From positions 124,001 through 188,000 of the forward strand of contig JAFAFR010000014.1 of the NCBI GenBank assembly GCA_023423405.1: a DNA stretch of 64,000 nt, given 5' to 3'. Position 1 is the first letter of the stretch. The number at the start of each line of letters is the position of its first letter. The notes under the pieces were generated by a model. It had not been told where the DNA came from, did not search any database, and saw nothing but the letters and a program-made list of their open reading frames with translations. This document shows, piece by piece, positions 22,903-30,515 of this stretch. Both the position numbers and the translations under genes were made by a program. The stretch comes from Bacteroidota bacterium. GTDB taxonomy: Bacteria; Bacteroidota; Bacteroidia; Chitinophagales; Chitinophagaceae.

Positions 22903-25011
22903 ATGTCGATCATTCAGAACATCCGGGAGAAAGCTGCGTGGCTGGTATTTGGAATTATTGGGCTCAGCCTCTTAGGATTCTTGTTAATGGATGCTTTTGT
23001 AGGCAAAAGCGGCCAGGGACTTTTAGGAGGAAACAATACAACGGTTGGTACCATCAACGGCGACAAGCTCGACTATGTAGATTACCAGAAACGAATCCAG
23101 CTCATGGAAGACCAGTACAAACAAAGTGGTTATCCCATGAACGAAATGATGCGTCAGAATGTACAGGACCAGGTTTGGAACCAGTTCATTGAAGAGAATG
23201 TATTGAAAGGTGAATTCGAAAAACTGGGGTTGCAGGTATCTAAAAGGGAACTGGAAGATATCCTGTTCGGCGCCAATCCGCCCCAGGACCTGCGCCAGCA
23301 GTTCACTACCAAAGATGGTGAATACGATGCCAACGCTGCAAAAGCAGCCATCGAAAGCCTGCGCAAACAAAAATCTGCCATGGCAGATAATATCAACGAC
23401 AATTACCTGCCTGCGCTTATGGAAGGCCGTTTGCGTGAGAAATATATTTCGCTTCTTACCAACACTTATTATGTTCCCAAGTGGATGGTCGAAAAAATGA
23501 ATGCCGACAACTCAGCCCTGGCTTCTATGCATTTTGTAGGTGTTCCTTATCAAACGGTAAGCGACAGTCTTGCCGAAGTAAAAGTGAAAGACGGCGACAT
23601 ACAGGAATACATCAACAAGCACAAGGACGAATTCAAACAGGATGCAAGCCGCGGCATTGCTTATGTAAGCTTCAGTGCGGCGCCCAGCGCTGCCGATACA
23701 GCGGCTACCCTGGAAACTGTTGAAAAGCTCCGGGCTGATTTTGCAACGGCTACCGACAATGCCGCTTTCCTGTTGCGCAGTAACAGCGAAGTGAAATTCT
23801 CCGACGCCTATGTCCTCAAATCCAAACTGCAGGTTCCGCACGCAGATACCATCCGCTTGTTGTCCGATGGTGCTGTATTTGGACCCTACCTGGATGGCGG
23901 CAATTTTGTGGTTGCTAAAATGGTTGCCAAAAAAAATCTGCCCGACAGCGTAAAATGCCGTCACATACTGATCAATAACCAAACCATTCCCGATAGTGTT
24001 GCCAAGGCAAGGATCGACAGCATCGAAAATGCCGTTCGCGGCGGCGCCAGCTTTGCTGCACTTGCCCTTCAATACAGCGACGACCAGGGTAGCAAGGAAA
24101 AAGGTGGTGAATACGATTTCAGTTCTCTTCAATTCAGTAACCTGGCAAAAGAATTTGCCGAAACGATCTTTTATGGTCGCACTGGTGAAAGAAAAGTGGT
24201 GAAGACACAGTTTGGATACCACCTGATTGAAATCCTCAACCAGAAGAATTTTGAGCAGGCCTACCAAATCGCTTACCTGAGCCGTGCCATCAATGCCAGC
24301 CCGGAAACGGACAACGCTGCTTCGGGCGCCGCCAACCAGTTTGCCGGTGAAAGCCGCAGCGCCAAAGCATTTGATGAGGCGGTAACAAAAGGACATCTCA
24401 CCAAACTCCAGGCCAGCGAAATCAAACCCAACGATATCAATATTGTGGGATTGGGCGCCAATCGCCAACTGGTGAAATGGATCAACGATGCCAAAATCGG
24501 TGAGGTATCAGAACCCTTCTCCATCGACGACAAATATGTGGTTGCCATGCTCACGGACATCAACCCGGAAGGAACCGCTTCGGTTGCCAAGGTTCGTCCA
24601 CAGTTGGAATTCCTCCTGCGCAACCAGAAAAAAGCGGCTGTGATCCGTAAAAAGATCGGCAGCGCCAATACGCTTGAAGCCATTGCTGCAGCCACGCAAA
24701 CCAACGTTCAGCAGGCCGACAGCGTGCGTTTTGCAACGCCGTTCATTACCAATGTGGGCCAGGAACAAAAAGTAGTGGGTGCGGCTTTTAACAAAGACAA
24801 CGCCACCAAAGTGTCGGCTCCCATCGCAGGAAATTCCGGCGTATTTGTGATCAAAACCGACAATGTTTCCGCATTGTCCGATGGTGGTGTGAACGTGGAA
24901 GAACAGCGTAACGCCATGATGCAGCAAGCGCGCCAAATGGCCGGTTACCGTTCAGTGGAAGCCCTGAAAAAAGCGGCTGTGGTGAAGGACCAACGCTCCA
25001 AGATCATGTAA
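22903..25011 (+). CDS. Membrane-anchored periplasmic peptidyl-prolyl isomerase (PpiD/SurA-like)
   Basis: Foldase of 702 aa. One N-terminal membrane anchor (about 13-32, VFGIIGLSLLGFLLMDAFV) is followed by a SurA_N-like chaperone region and a PpiC-type rotamase domain around residues 350-446, visible from KCRHILINNQ, QYSDDQGSKEKGGEYDF and TQFGYHLIEIL. A long alpha/beta C-terminal region follows. The architecture is that of PpiD: an inner-membrane chaperone for proteins leaving the Sec translocon. It is transcribed alone, between the origin candidate and a strong terminator. Confidence 0.9.
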   Translation: MSIIQNIREKAAWLVFGIIGLSLLGFLLMDAFVGKSGQGLLGGNNTTVGTINGDKLDYVDYQKRIQLMEDQYKQSGYPMNEMMRQNVQDQVWNQFIEENVLKGEFEKLGLQVSKRELEDILFGANPPQDLRQQFTTKDGEYDANAAKAAIESLRKQKSAMADNINDNYLPALMEGRLREKYISLLTNTYYVPKWMVEKMNADNSALASMHFVGVPYQTVSDSLAEVKVKDGDIQEYINKHKDEFKQDASRGIAYVSFSAAPSAADTAATLETVEKLRADFATATDNAAFLLRSNSEVKFSDAYVLKSKLQVPHADTIRLLSDGAVFGPYLDGGNFVVAKMVAKKNLPDSVKCRHILINNQTIPDSVAKARIDSIENAVRGGASFAALALQYSDDQGSKEKGGEYDFSSLQFSNLAKEFAETIFYGRTGERKVVKTQFGYHLIEILNQKNFEQAYQIAYLSRAINASPETDNAASGAANQFAGESRSAKAFDEAVTKGHLTKLQASEIKPNDINIVGLGANRQLVKWINDAKIGEVSEPFSIDDKYVVAMLTDINPEGTASVAKVRPQLEFLLRNQKKAAVIRKKIGSANTLEAIAAATQTNVQQADSVRFATPFITNVGQEQKVVGAAFNKDNATKVSAPIAGNSGVFVIKTDNVSALSDGGVNVEEQRNAMMQQARQMAGYRSVEALKKAAVVKDQRSKIM

Positions 25012-25030
25012 TTCAACAGCTTATATCCAG

Positions 25031-25055
25031 AAAGGCGGCCCCGGCCGCCTTTTTT
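25031..25055 (+). terminator. Rho-independent terminator after the foldase gene
   Basis: A perfect GC-rich stem (AAAGGCGGCC with GGCCGCCTTT) is followed by a T run, 19 bp after the stop at 25011. Confidence 0.9.
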
Positions 25056-25064
25056 ATTTATGCC

Positions 25065-25072
25065 TAACTTTG
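25065..25072 (+). promoter_or_regulatory. -7 element of the DUF2480 gene
   Basis: TAACTTTG is an exact match to TAnnTTTG, directly after the terminator and 21 nt before the ATG at 25094. A -33 TTTG at the usual distance was not found; that position holds the terminator T run. Confidence 0.6.
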
Positions 25073-25093
25073 CTTTGTCAATAATTTAATAAG

Positions 25094-25603
25094 ATGTCGG
25101 ACCTGATCATAAAAAATAAAGTGGCGGAGAGCGGCCTGGTGACCCTGGACCTGGAAAAATACCTTCCTACCGGACCTGTGGAAACATTTGATCTGAAACC
25201 CTATTTGTTCATGGAGCTGATCCTGAAAGAAAAAGACTTCCGGGAATCCATGAAACAGGTGGATTGGGAAGCTTACCTTGATAAAGCCGTTGCCGTTACC
25301 TGTAGCACCGATGCAGTAATTCCCGTATGGGCCTATATGCTGGTCGCTTCTTCGCTGGCGCCCTATGCCAGCCAGGTTTACCTCGGAACCGCTGAGGAAA
25401 TGCTGCGGCATAATTTTATTGAAAACATCCGCCGGATCGACCCCCAGGAATTTTCCGACAAACGCGTAGTGGTAAAAGGTTGCGGCGAAAAACCCATCGG
25501 CGACTTTGCTTACCTGGAAATCACCCGCCTGCTGCGTCCCGTCGCAAAAACCATCATGTACGGTGAGCCCTGCAGCACCGTGCCGGTGTATAAGAAAAAA
25601 TAG
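25094..25603 (+). CDS. DUF2480 family protein
   Basis: Soluble protein of 169 aa belonging to DUF2480, a family largely confined to Bacteroidota. Typical elements are KVAESGLVTLDLE at the start, FDLKPYLFMELILKEKDFRE, then PVWAYMLVASSLAPYA and the conserved C-terminal cysteine stretch VVVKGCGEKPI. The two cysteines (VKGCGEKP and GEPCSTVP) might bind metal, but no function is established. It is monocistronic, flanked by its own promoter and a hairpin before the convergent sterol-desaturase gene. Confidence 0.85.
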   Translation: MSDLIIKNKVAESGLVTLDLEKYLPTGPVETFDLKPYLFMELILKEKDFRESMKQVDWEAYLDKAVAVTCSTDAVIPVWAYMLVASSLAPYASQVYLGTAEEMLRHNFIENIRRIDPQEFSDKRVVVKGCGEKPIGDFAYLEITRLLRPVAKTIMYGEPCSTVPVYKKK

Positions 25604-25604
25604 C

Positions 25605-25620
25605 ACCGCGGGGAAGCGGT
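25605..25620 (-). terminator. Possible terminator for the sterol desaturase-like gene
   Basis: ACCGC and GCGGT form a 5-bp stem with a 6-nt loop. Read on the minus strand it is followed within 4 nt by a T-rich run (complement of 25594-25601). It begins directly after the minus-strand stop. The stem is short, so confidence is modest. Confidence 0.4.
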
Positions 25621-25621
25621 C

Positions 25622-26440
25622 TCAATAATCTGTTTTCACTTTTTTATCGAAAGGAAGCCGGAACTGGTAAGCCAGCGATTCATCGGATTTATCGTCGAGC
25701 ACGTCCAGCCCATATTTCAAATGCGCCGGATCTTCGTAAGCGAAAGTGCCGAAGAGCCTGTCCCACAGCGAAAAAATATTACTGTAATTGGTATCGGTGA
25801 AGGGCCGCTCAAAGTGGTGGTGCACTTTGTGCATGTTCGGCGATACGAATATCCAGCTCAGGGGCCGGTCGATCCATTCGGGTACTCTAATATTGGCATG
25901 GTTGAAATGTGTGAACAGCGCCGCACAACTTCTGTAGAGAAAATAAAGTCCAACCGGTATGCCCAATAAAAAAATACCTACAATGGTGGAGGTTTCGCGG
26001 AACAACCATTCGCCCGGATGGTGCCTGGTGCCCGTAGTCACATCCACCTTGGTATCGCTGTGGTGAACCATGTGAAATTTCCACATGAACTTGATGTGGT
26101 GCATGAGCCAGTGCGGCAGGTACTGCCCGAAAAAATCCATGAAAAATATACCCAACAGCCAGCCCAGCCATAGGGGCATGGGTATCCAATAGAGCAACCC
26201 AAACTGGTGAACGGTTACCCAATGGCAAACCTGTATGGTAACCAATCCGAAAATGAGGTTGAGCACCAGTGTGGTGGCAAGAAAAATCAAATTCACGCCC
26301 GCATGACGGGCACGGTTAAACGAAAATTTGAAGAGGGGGTAATATCCTTCCAGCAGCCAGAAAAAAACCATTCCGGCCATGAGGATCAGGATGCGGTCTC
26401 CGGAAGAAATATGGTCCCAGTATGCGGTGAATCTGTGCAT
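25622..26440 (-). CDS. Sterol desaturase/fatty acid hydroxylase-family membrane enzyme
   Basis: Di-iron membrane oxygenase of 272 aa. The histidine boxes are LPHWLMHHIKFMWKFHMVHHSD (in parts HWLMHH and HMVHH), a third in the GTRHHPGEW segment, and HKVHHHFERPFTD near the C-terminus. At least three hydrophobic segments surround them. Members hydroxylate or desaturate lipids, including sphingolipid-like or carotenoid substrates in bacteria; the substrate here is unknown. The gene downstream of the DUF2007 gene and dnaN in the same orientation may be part of that transcription unit (28-bp gap). Confidence 0.88.
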   Translation of the reverse strand: MHRFTAYWDHISSGDRILILMAGMVFFWLLEGYYPLFKFSFNRARHAGVNLIFLATTLVLNLIFGLVTIQVCHWVTVHQFGLLYWIPMPLWLGWLLGIFFMDFFGQYLPHWLMHHIKFMWKFHMVHHSDTKVDVTTGTRHHPGEWLFRETSTIVGIFLLGIPVGLYFLYRSCAALFTHFNHANIRVPEWIDRPLSWIFVSPNMHKVHHHFERPFTDTNYSNIFSLWDRLFGTFAYEDPAHLKYGLDVLDDKSDESLAYQFRLPFDKKVKTDY

Positions 26441-26468
26441 GGCAACAGTTTCAAGGTACTGATTCTGC

Positions 26469-26876
26469 TTAAAATTCCGGTGGTGTACCTGTAAAAACGG
26501 CGCCGCAATTTTTACAACGGTATTCGGACCTGAAATGGGCGTTGGCGCCGTAGAAAAGCCGGGTCTTTAAACGGCCCCACCAGGAAACCGGCTGTTCGAG
26601 CCGGGTGACTTTTTCCAGCGCCGGCTGGCCGCAATTTTTACAGGGAACGGTTTGGATATAGGTTTCTTCTGCAGCATCCAGTAACTCCTGGGCTTTGCTG
26701 AAATCTTTTTCCTGCACCACCAGTTTTATGCCCCCGATAGCGGGACTCAGAAAGGGATCAATGGTGATGGTGTATTCGTCCTGCAGGTAGCAATCGATGC
26801 CCAGGTCTTTCAGCAGGTTGAGCTGAAGATTGGCTTCAATGTAATTATCGTATGTGCGAATGACGGAAAGTTCCAT
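26469..26876 (-). CDS. DUF2007 protein with C-terminal zinc ribbon
   Basis: Protein of 135 aa. Residues 1-70 form the DUF2007 ferredoxin-like fold (VIRTYDNYIEANLQLNLLKD, then GGIKLVVQEKDFSKAQELL), annotated elsewhere as a putative signal-transducing domain. The C-terminal part holds two CxxC knuckles (PCKNCGQPA and YRCKNCGAVF) that probably bind zinc. It lies 18 bp downstream of dnaN in the same orientation and is likely co-transcribed. Its biochemical role is not known. Confidence 0.82.
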   Translation of the reverse strand: MELSVIRTYDNYIEANLQLNLLKDLGIDCYLQDEYTITIDPFLSPAIGGIKLVVQEKDFSKAQELLDAAEETYIQTVPCKNCGQPALEKVTRLEQPVSWWGRLKTRLFYGANAHFRSEYRCKNCGAVFTGTPPEF

Positions 26877-26894
26877 GGTTGGTTACCGGCTGTC

Positions 26895-28010
26895 TCAGGC
26901 ATTCAGCATGAGCGGCATTACCAGCATGAGCAGGTCCTCGTTCTCATCAGCATCGGTGGGGCGAATGATGCCGGCCTTGGTGGGGGTGGACAGTTCCATC
27001 CGCACTTCATCGCTTTCTGCTGCGTTCAGCATTTCAATAAGGAAGCGGGCGTTGAATGCAATGGAAAGGTCTTCACCGTCGTACTGGCATTTCATTCTTT
27101 CAGTGCCTTCAAAACTGAAATCGATGTCCTGTGCTGCGAGCTGTAATTCGCTGCCGGAAATATTCAGCACTACCTGGTTGGTGCTCTTGTTACTGAATAC
27201 GCTTACCCGGCGCAGGGCTCCCTGGAAGTCGGCTTTCGCTACCAGCATCTTATAAGGATTGTCGGCAGGTATCACCACTTTGTAATCGGGAAAGCGTGCA
27301 TCGATCAGGCGGCAGCTCATTTGCTGGTGTCCGTGACTTACGAAAAGATGGTTGCCGTTATAGCTTACCGTAATGGTATCGTCGTTGTCGGGCAGTGCGG
27401 AACGAAGAATGTTCAGGGGTTTGCGCGGAACAATGAAGTTGTCTGTTTTGGGACATTTTACATCGGTGCGTTTGTAGCGTACCAGGCGGTGTGCATCGGT
27501 GGCAACAAACTGGATGAAATTCTTATCGAGTTCGAAGTAAACGCCTGTCATAGCCGGGCGCAGGTCGTCGCTGCTCACGGCAAAAAGTGTTTTGTTAATG
27601 CCCGTTACCAGCGCGCTGCTGGTCATTTCGAAAGAAGTGGTATCGTCGGCCGTTGGTTCTTTCGGGAAATTATCGGGGTTTTCACCCATCACTTTGTACT
27701 TGCCATTATCGCTTGTGATCTCGATGCCGAAATTCTTATCGATGGTAAAAGTGAGCGGCTGGTCGGGGATATTCTTTAAAGAGTCGATGAGGATCTTGGC
27801 GGGAATACAAACCCTTCCGCTGTCTTTCGCTTCAATGTCCATTTGCACGCGCATCACCGTTTCAAGGTCGGTTGCCACCACATTCAGCCTGTTCTTGTCG
27901 ATTTCAAAGAGGAAATCTTCCAGGATCGGTAATACGGTATTTGCGTTGATCACCCCGCTGATCTGTTGGAGCTGCTTCAGTAAAGCCGAAGAAGAAACGA
28001 TGAACTTCAT
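26895..28010 (-). CDS. dnaN: DNA polymerase III beta subunit (sliding clamp)
   Basis: Ring-shaped processivity clamp of 371 aa made of three similar domains, starting MKFIVSSSALLKQLQQISGVI and ending with the conserved LVMPLMLNA-type tail where partner peptides dock. Internal landmarks include FDATDLET-like VVATDLETVMRVQ and QFVATDAHRLVRYK. In many bacteria dnaN neighbours dnaA and oriC; here dnaA is missing, but the origin candidate is 4 kb away. Its leader contains two tandem 17-bp repeats, and recX is divergent across 73 bp. Confidence 0.96.
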   Translation of the reverse strand: MKFIVSSSALLKQLQQISGVINANTVLPILEDFLFEIDKNRLNVVATDLETVMRVQMDIEAKDSGRVCIPAKILIDSLKNIPDQPLTFTIDKNFGIEITSDNGKYKVMGENPDNFPKEPTADDTTSFEMTSSALVTGINKTLFAVSSDDLRPAMTGVYFELDKNFIQFVATDAHRLVRYKRTDVKCPKTDNFIVPRKPLNILRSALPDNDDTITVSYNGNHLFVSHGHQQMSCRLIDARFPDYKVVIPADNPYKMLVAKADFQGALRRVSVFSNKSTNQVVLNISGSELQLAAQDIDFSFEGTERMKCQYDGEDLSIAFNARFLIEMLNAAESDEVRMELSTPTKAGIIRPTDADENEDLLMLVMPLMLNA

Positions 28011-28044
28011 AAAACGGTATCAGTTAAAAAACGGTATCTGTAAA
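28011..28044 (-). repeat. Tandem 17-bp repeat in the dnaN leader
   Basis: Two abutting 17-mers (28011-28027 and 28028-28044) share 15 of 17 bases with core AAAACGGTATC. They fill the space between the dnaN start codon and its probable -7 box, so they are likely transcribed in the 5' leader or bound by a regulator. Confidence 0.7.
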
Positions 28045-28052
28045 GAATGGGA

Positions 28053-28060
28053 CGAAACTA
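28053..28060 (-). promoter_or_regulatory. -7-like element of dnaN
   Basis: On the minus strand the sequence reads TAGTTTCG, the TAnnTTCG variant seen before mnmG and the foldase gene. It predicts a leader of about 35-40 nt that contains the tandem repeat. Confidence 0.45.
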
Positions 28061-28072
28061 AGGCATTTGCTG

Positions 28073-28080
28073 CAATTTTG
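28073..28080 (+). promoter_or_regulatory. -7-like element of recX
   Basis: CAATTTTG matches TAnnTTTG at 7 of 8 positions and ends 3 nt before the ATG at 28084, predicting a leaderless transcript. Confidence 0.4.
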
Positions 28081-28083
28081 CAC

Positions 28084-28614
28084 ATGGCCTATTCAAAGCA
28101 ATATACACCCGAACAGGCGATGCAGAAAGCCCGGCATTATTGTGCCTACCAGGAAAGGTGCCACCAGGAAGTGACGGAAAAACTCTATGCGCTGGGCCTC
28201 CGCAAAAACGAGGTGGAGAACAGCCTGGCGCAGTTGATAGAAGAAGATTACCTGAATGAAGAACGTTTTGCCATCCAGTTCGCCGGCGGCAGGTTCCGGA
28301 TGAAGGGCTGGGGAAGGATCCGGATAGGAATAGTGCTAAAACAAAAAAGGCTCAGCGATTATTGCATCCGCAGGGGACTGGCTGCCATCGATGAAGCCGA
28401 TTACCTGCAATCGCTGGAAAGGCTTGCCCGTAAGCGTTGGGAACAACTGGAAGGAGAGCCGTTTTTGCAACGCAGGAAAAAGACGCTGGATTACCTCAGC
28501 TACAAGGGATATGAGAACAACCTGCTTCAAATGGTATTGGCGGAAATAATTTCCGGGGAGGGCGCGTCGCCATCGGGAGAAGACAGTGAACTTTCGGGAG
28601 AAAGCGGCGAATAA
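28084..28614 (+). CDS. recX: RecX-family regulatory protein
   Basis: Protein of 176 aa related to RecX, which modulates RecA filaments. It is built of helical repeats: YTPEQAMQKARHYCAYQERC, then RKNEVENSLAQLIEEDYLNEERFA, IRIGIVLKQKRLSDYCIRRGL and LDYLSYKGYENNLL. The frame is open far upstream but runs antisense into dnaN; the ATG at 28084 begins the family-typical sequence and has a -7-like box just before it. recA is not in the window. The acidic, Ser/Gly-rich C-terminal tail (about 158-176) is not part of the fold. Confidence 0.85.
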   Translation: MAYSKQYTPEQAMQKARHYCAYQERCHQEVTEKLYALGLRKNEVENSLAQLIEEDYLNEERFAIQFAGGRFRMKGWGRIRIGIVLKQKRLSDYCIRRGLAAIDEADYLQSLERLARKRWEQLEGEPFLQRRKKTLDYLSYKGYENNLLQMVLAEIISGEGASPSGEDSELSGESGE

Positions 28615-28626
28615 TTACCTTCGGGT

Positions 28627-29427
28627 ATGTCTCAGTTATTGGTTACCACCGTCCAGGCCGACCTGGTTTGGGAAGACAAAGCTGCCAACCTCGAACAACT
28701 GGAAGCCGCCATTTCCGGCATCCCCGGGGCCCGGGAACTGGTAGTGCTGCCCGAAATGTTTTCCACGGGCTTCAGCATGGCGCCCGAAAAACTGGCCGAG
28801 CCCATGGACGGTCCCACCGTTGGCTGGATGCGCGCGATAGCCGCCCGCTACCATATTATACTAACCGGCAGCCTCATTATTGCAGAAGAGGGTCGTTTTT
28901 ACAACCGGCTGATCTGGATGCTGCCCACGGGGCAGATGGGCTATTACGATAAAAGACACCTGTTTGCTTTTGCGGGCGAAGACCGGTTTTATACACCCGG
29001 GAACCGTCGTTTCATTGCATCCGTAAAAGGATGGCGGGTGCTGGTGCAGGTTTGTTACGACCTGCGGTTTCCCGTGTGGGCGCGCCAGCAAACGCAGGCG
29101 GATAAGCCGGAATACGATCTGCTGGTTTATGTGGCCAACTGGCCCGAACGGCGGATCCATGCCTGGAAAACCCTGCTCACGGCCCGCGCCATCGAAAACC
29201 AGTGCTACGTGGTGGGCGTGAACCGCGTGGGACTCGACGGTCACGGTATTAATCACAGCGGCAGCACCATGGTGGTGGATCCTATGGGAGAAACCTGTTA
29301 TCATTGTGAACACATACCAGACACACATACCCTGCAACTCGATAAAGCATACCTGGAAGAAGTGCGCGGGCGGCTTCCCTTTTTACGCGATGCCGACGCC
29401 TTCACCATCCTGAACCATTCCATATGA
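28627..29427 (+). CDS. Nitrilase-superfamily omega-amidase (YafV-like)
   Basis: Carbon-nitrogen hydrolase of 266 aa. The catalytic triad is visible: Glu in VLPEMFSTGFSM, Lys in YYDKRHLFAFAGE and Cys in LVQVCYDLRFPVWAR. VCYDLRFPVW is characteristic of the omega-amidase branch, which removes ammonia from alpha-ketoglutaramate or alpha-ketosuccinamate. Such enzymes work with glutamine-dependent methionine transaminases, and a YbdL-like transaminase starts this window. The stop overlaps the nagA start by 4 bp (ATGA), and recX ends 12 bp upstream. Confidence 0.87.
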   Translation: MSQLLVTTVQADLVWEDKAANLEQLEAAISGIPGARELVVLPEMFSTGFSMAPEKLAEPMDGPTVGWMRAIAARYHIILTGSLIIAEEGRFYNRLIWMLPTGQMGYYDKRHLFAFAGEDRFYTPGNRRFIASVKGWRVLVQVCYDLRFPVWARQQTQADKPEYDLLVYVANWPERRIHAWKTLLTARAIENQCYVVGVNRVGLDGHGINHSGSTMVVDPMGETCYHCEHIPDTHTLQLDKAYLEEVRGRLPFLRDADAFTILNHSI

Positions 29428-30515
29428 CATCCTATCGCTTTTTTAACGGCCGCATTTTTGACGGGGAGGCCTGGCACGAAGAGTTTTTTTTCCAGGCGGC
29501 GGACGGTAAAATCCTTTCCCTGGAGCCTGGCGCTGATCCTGCGCCCGTTGACCTGCAGGGCGCCACACTGGCGCCGGCATTGATCGACCTGCAATTGTAC
29601 GGCGGCAACAGGCTGTTCTTTGGCGAGCACCCCAGCCAGGCCTCTTTGGAGGCCCTGGTGGCAGGCGCCCGCGCGGGTGGCGCCCTGTGGGTGATGCCTA
29701 CCGTTGCCACCCATTCCGAAGAAGTGATGGCCGCGGCCGCAGAGGCCGTAAGGGATTACCAGGCGGCTGGCGGAAAGGGGGTACTGGGACTGCACCTGGA
29801 GGGACCCTTTATCCATCCTGCAAAAAAAGGGGCGCACCTGGAACAGTATATCCAGGAACCCAGCCTGGAAAACCTGCGGCGCATCATCGCCCTGGGCAGG
29901 GGTGTGGTGCGGATGATGACCATTGCCCCGGAGCTGTTCGAAAGCAGTGGCCTCCGTCTTTTGCAGGAAGCCGGCATTTTATTGTCCGCCGGGCACAGCA
30001 ATGCAAGTTATGAACAGGCCACCCGTGCGTTTAACGCCGGCGTTCCGCTGGCCACGCATTTGTACAATGCCATGTCGCCCCTGCAACACCGCGCGCCCGG
30101 TATGGTGGGCGCCGTACTGGACCATGGAAAAGTGATGGCCAGCATCATTGCCGACGGATACCATGTAGATGCAGCGGCCATCCGCATTGCCAAAAAGATC
30201 ATGGGCGAAAGGCTGTTCCTGATAACCGATGCCGTTACGGAAAACCGCGAGGGCTATTACCGGCATATGCTGCGGGGCGATCGTTTTATCCTGCCCGACG
30301 GAACACTTTCGGGATCGGCGCTGAGCATGGCAAAGGCCGTTCGGTTCTGTGTGCAGCAGGTGCATATTCCTGAAGGCGAGGCCTTGCGGATGGCATCCTT
30401 GTACCCGGCCCGGGCGGCGGGGATCGACCAGGAATACGGCAGGATCAGAACCGGGTACAGCAGCGAGTGCCTGCTGTTAGATGCATCAGGGCAGCCCCGC
30501 CTGGTGTTGTACTGA
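29424..30515 (+). CDS. nagA: N-acetylglucosamine-6-phosphate deacetylase
   Basis: Amidohydrolase of 363 aa that deacetylates GlcNAc-6-phosphate in amino-sugar and peptidoglycan recycling. Diagnostic motifs: GLHLEGPFIHPAKKGAH (metal-binding Glu), SAGHSNASYEQ, ATHLYNAMSPLQHRAPG, and the catalytic Asp in FLITDAVTEN. The N-terminal ALIDLQLYGG lacks the HxH pair, as in E. coli NagA (QxN type), suggesting a single-metal site. The start overlaps the omega-amidase stop, and the last 30 bp overlap the 3' end of the convergent S41 protease. nagB is not nearby. Confidence 0.92.
   Translation: MTSYRFFNGRIFDGEAWHEEFFFQAADGKILSLEPGADPAPVDLQGATLAPALIDLQLYGGNRLFFGEHPSQASLEALVAGARAGGALWVMPTVATHSEEVMAAAAEAVRDYQAAGGKGVLGLHLEGPFIHPAKKGAHLEQYIQEPSLENLRRIIALGRGVVRMMTIAPELFESSGLRLLQEAGILLSAGHSNASYEQATRAFNAGVPLATHLYNAMSPLQHRAPGMVGAVLDHGKVMASIIADGYHVDAAAIRIAKKIMGERLFLITDAVTENREGYYRHMLRGDRFILPDGTLSGSALSMAKAVRFCVQQVHIPEGEALRMASLYPARAAGIDQEYGRIRTGYSSECLLLDASGQPRLVLY

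Noticed and set aside
27592..28083. Long upstream extension of the recX frame
   Set aside because: It runs antisense through most of dnaN; RecX-like sequence begins only at 28084.
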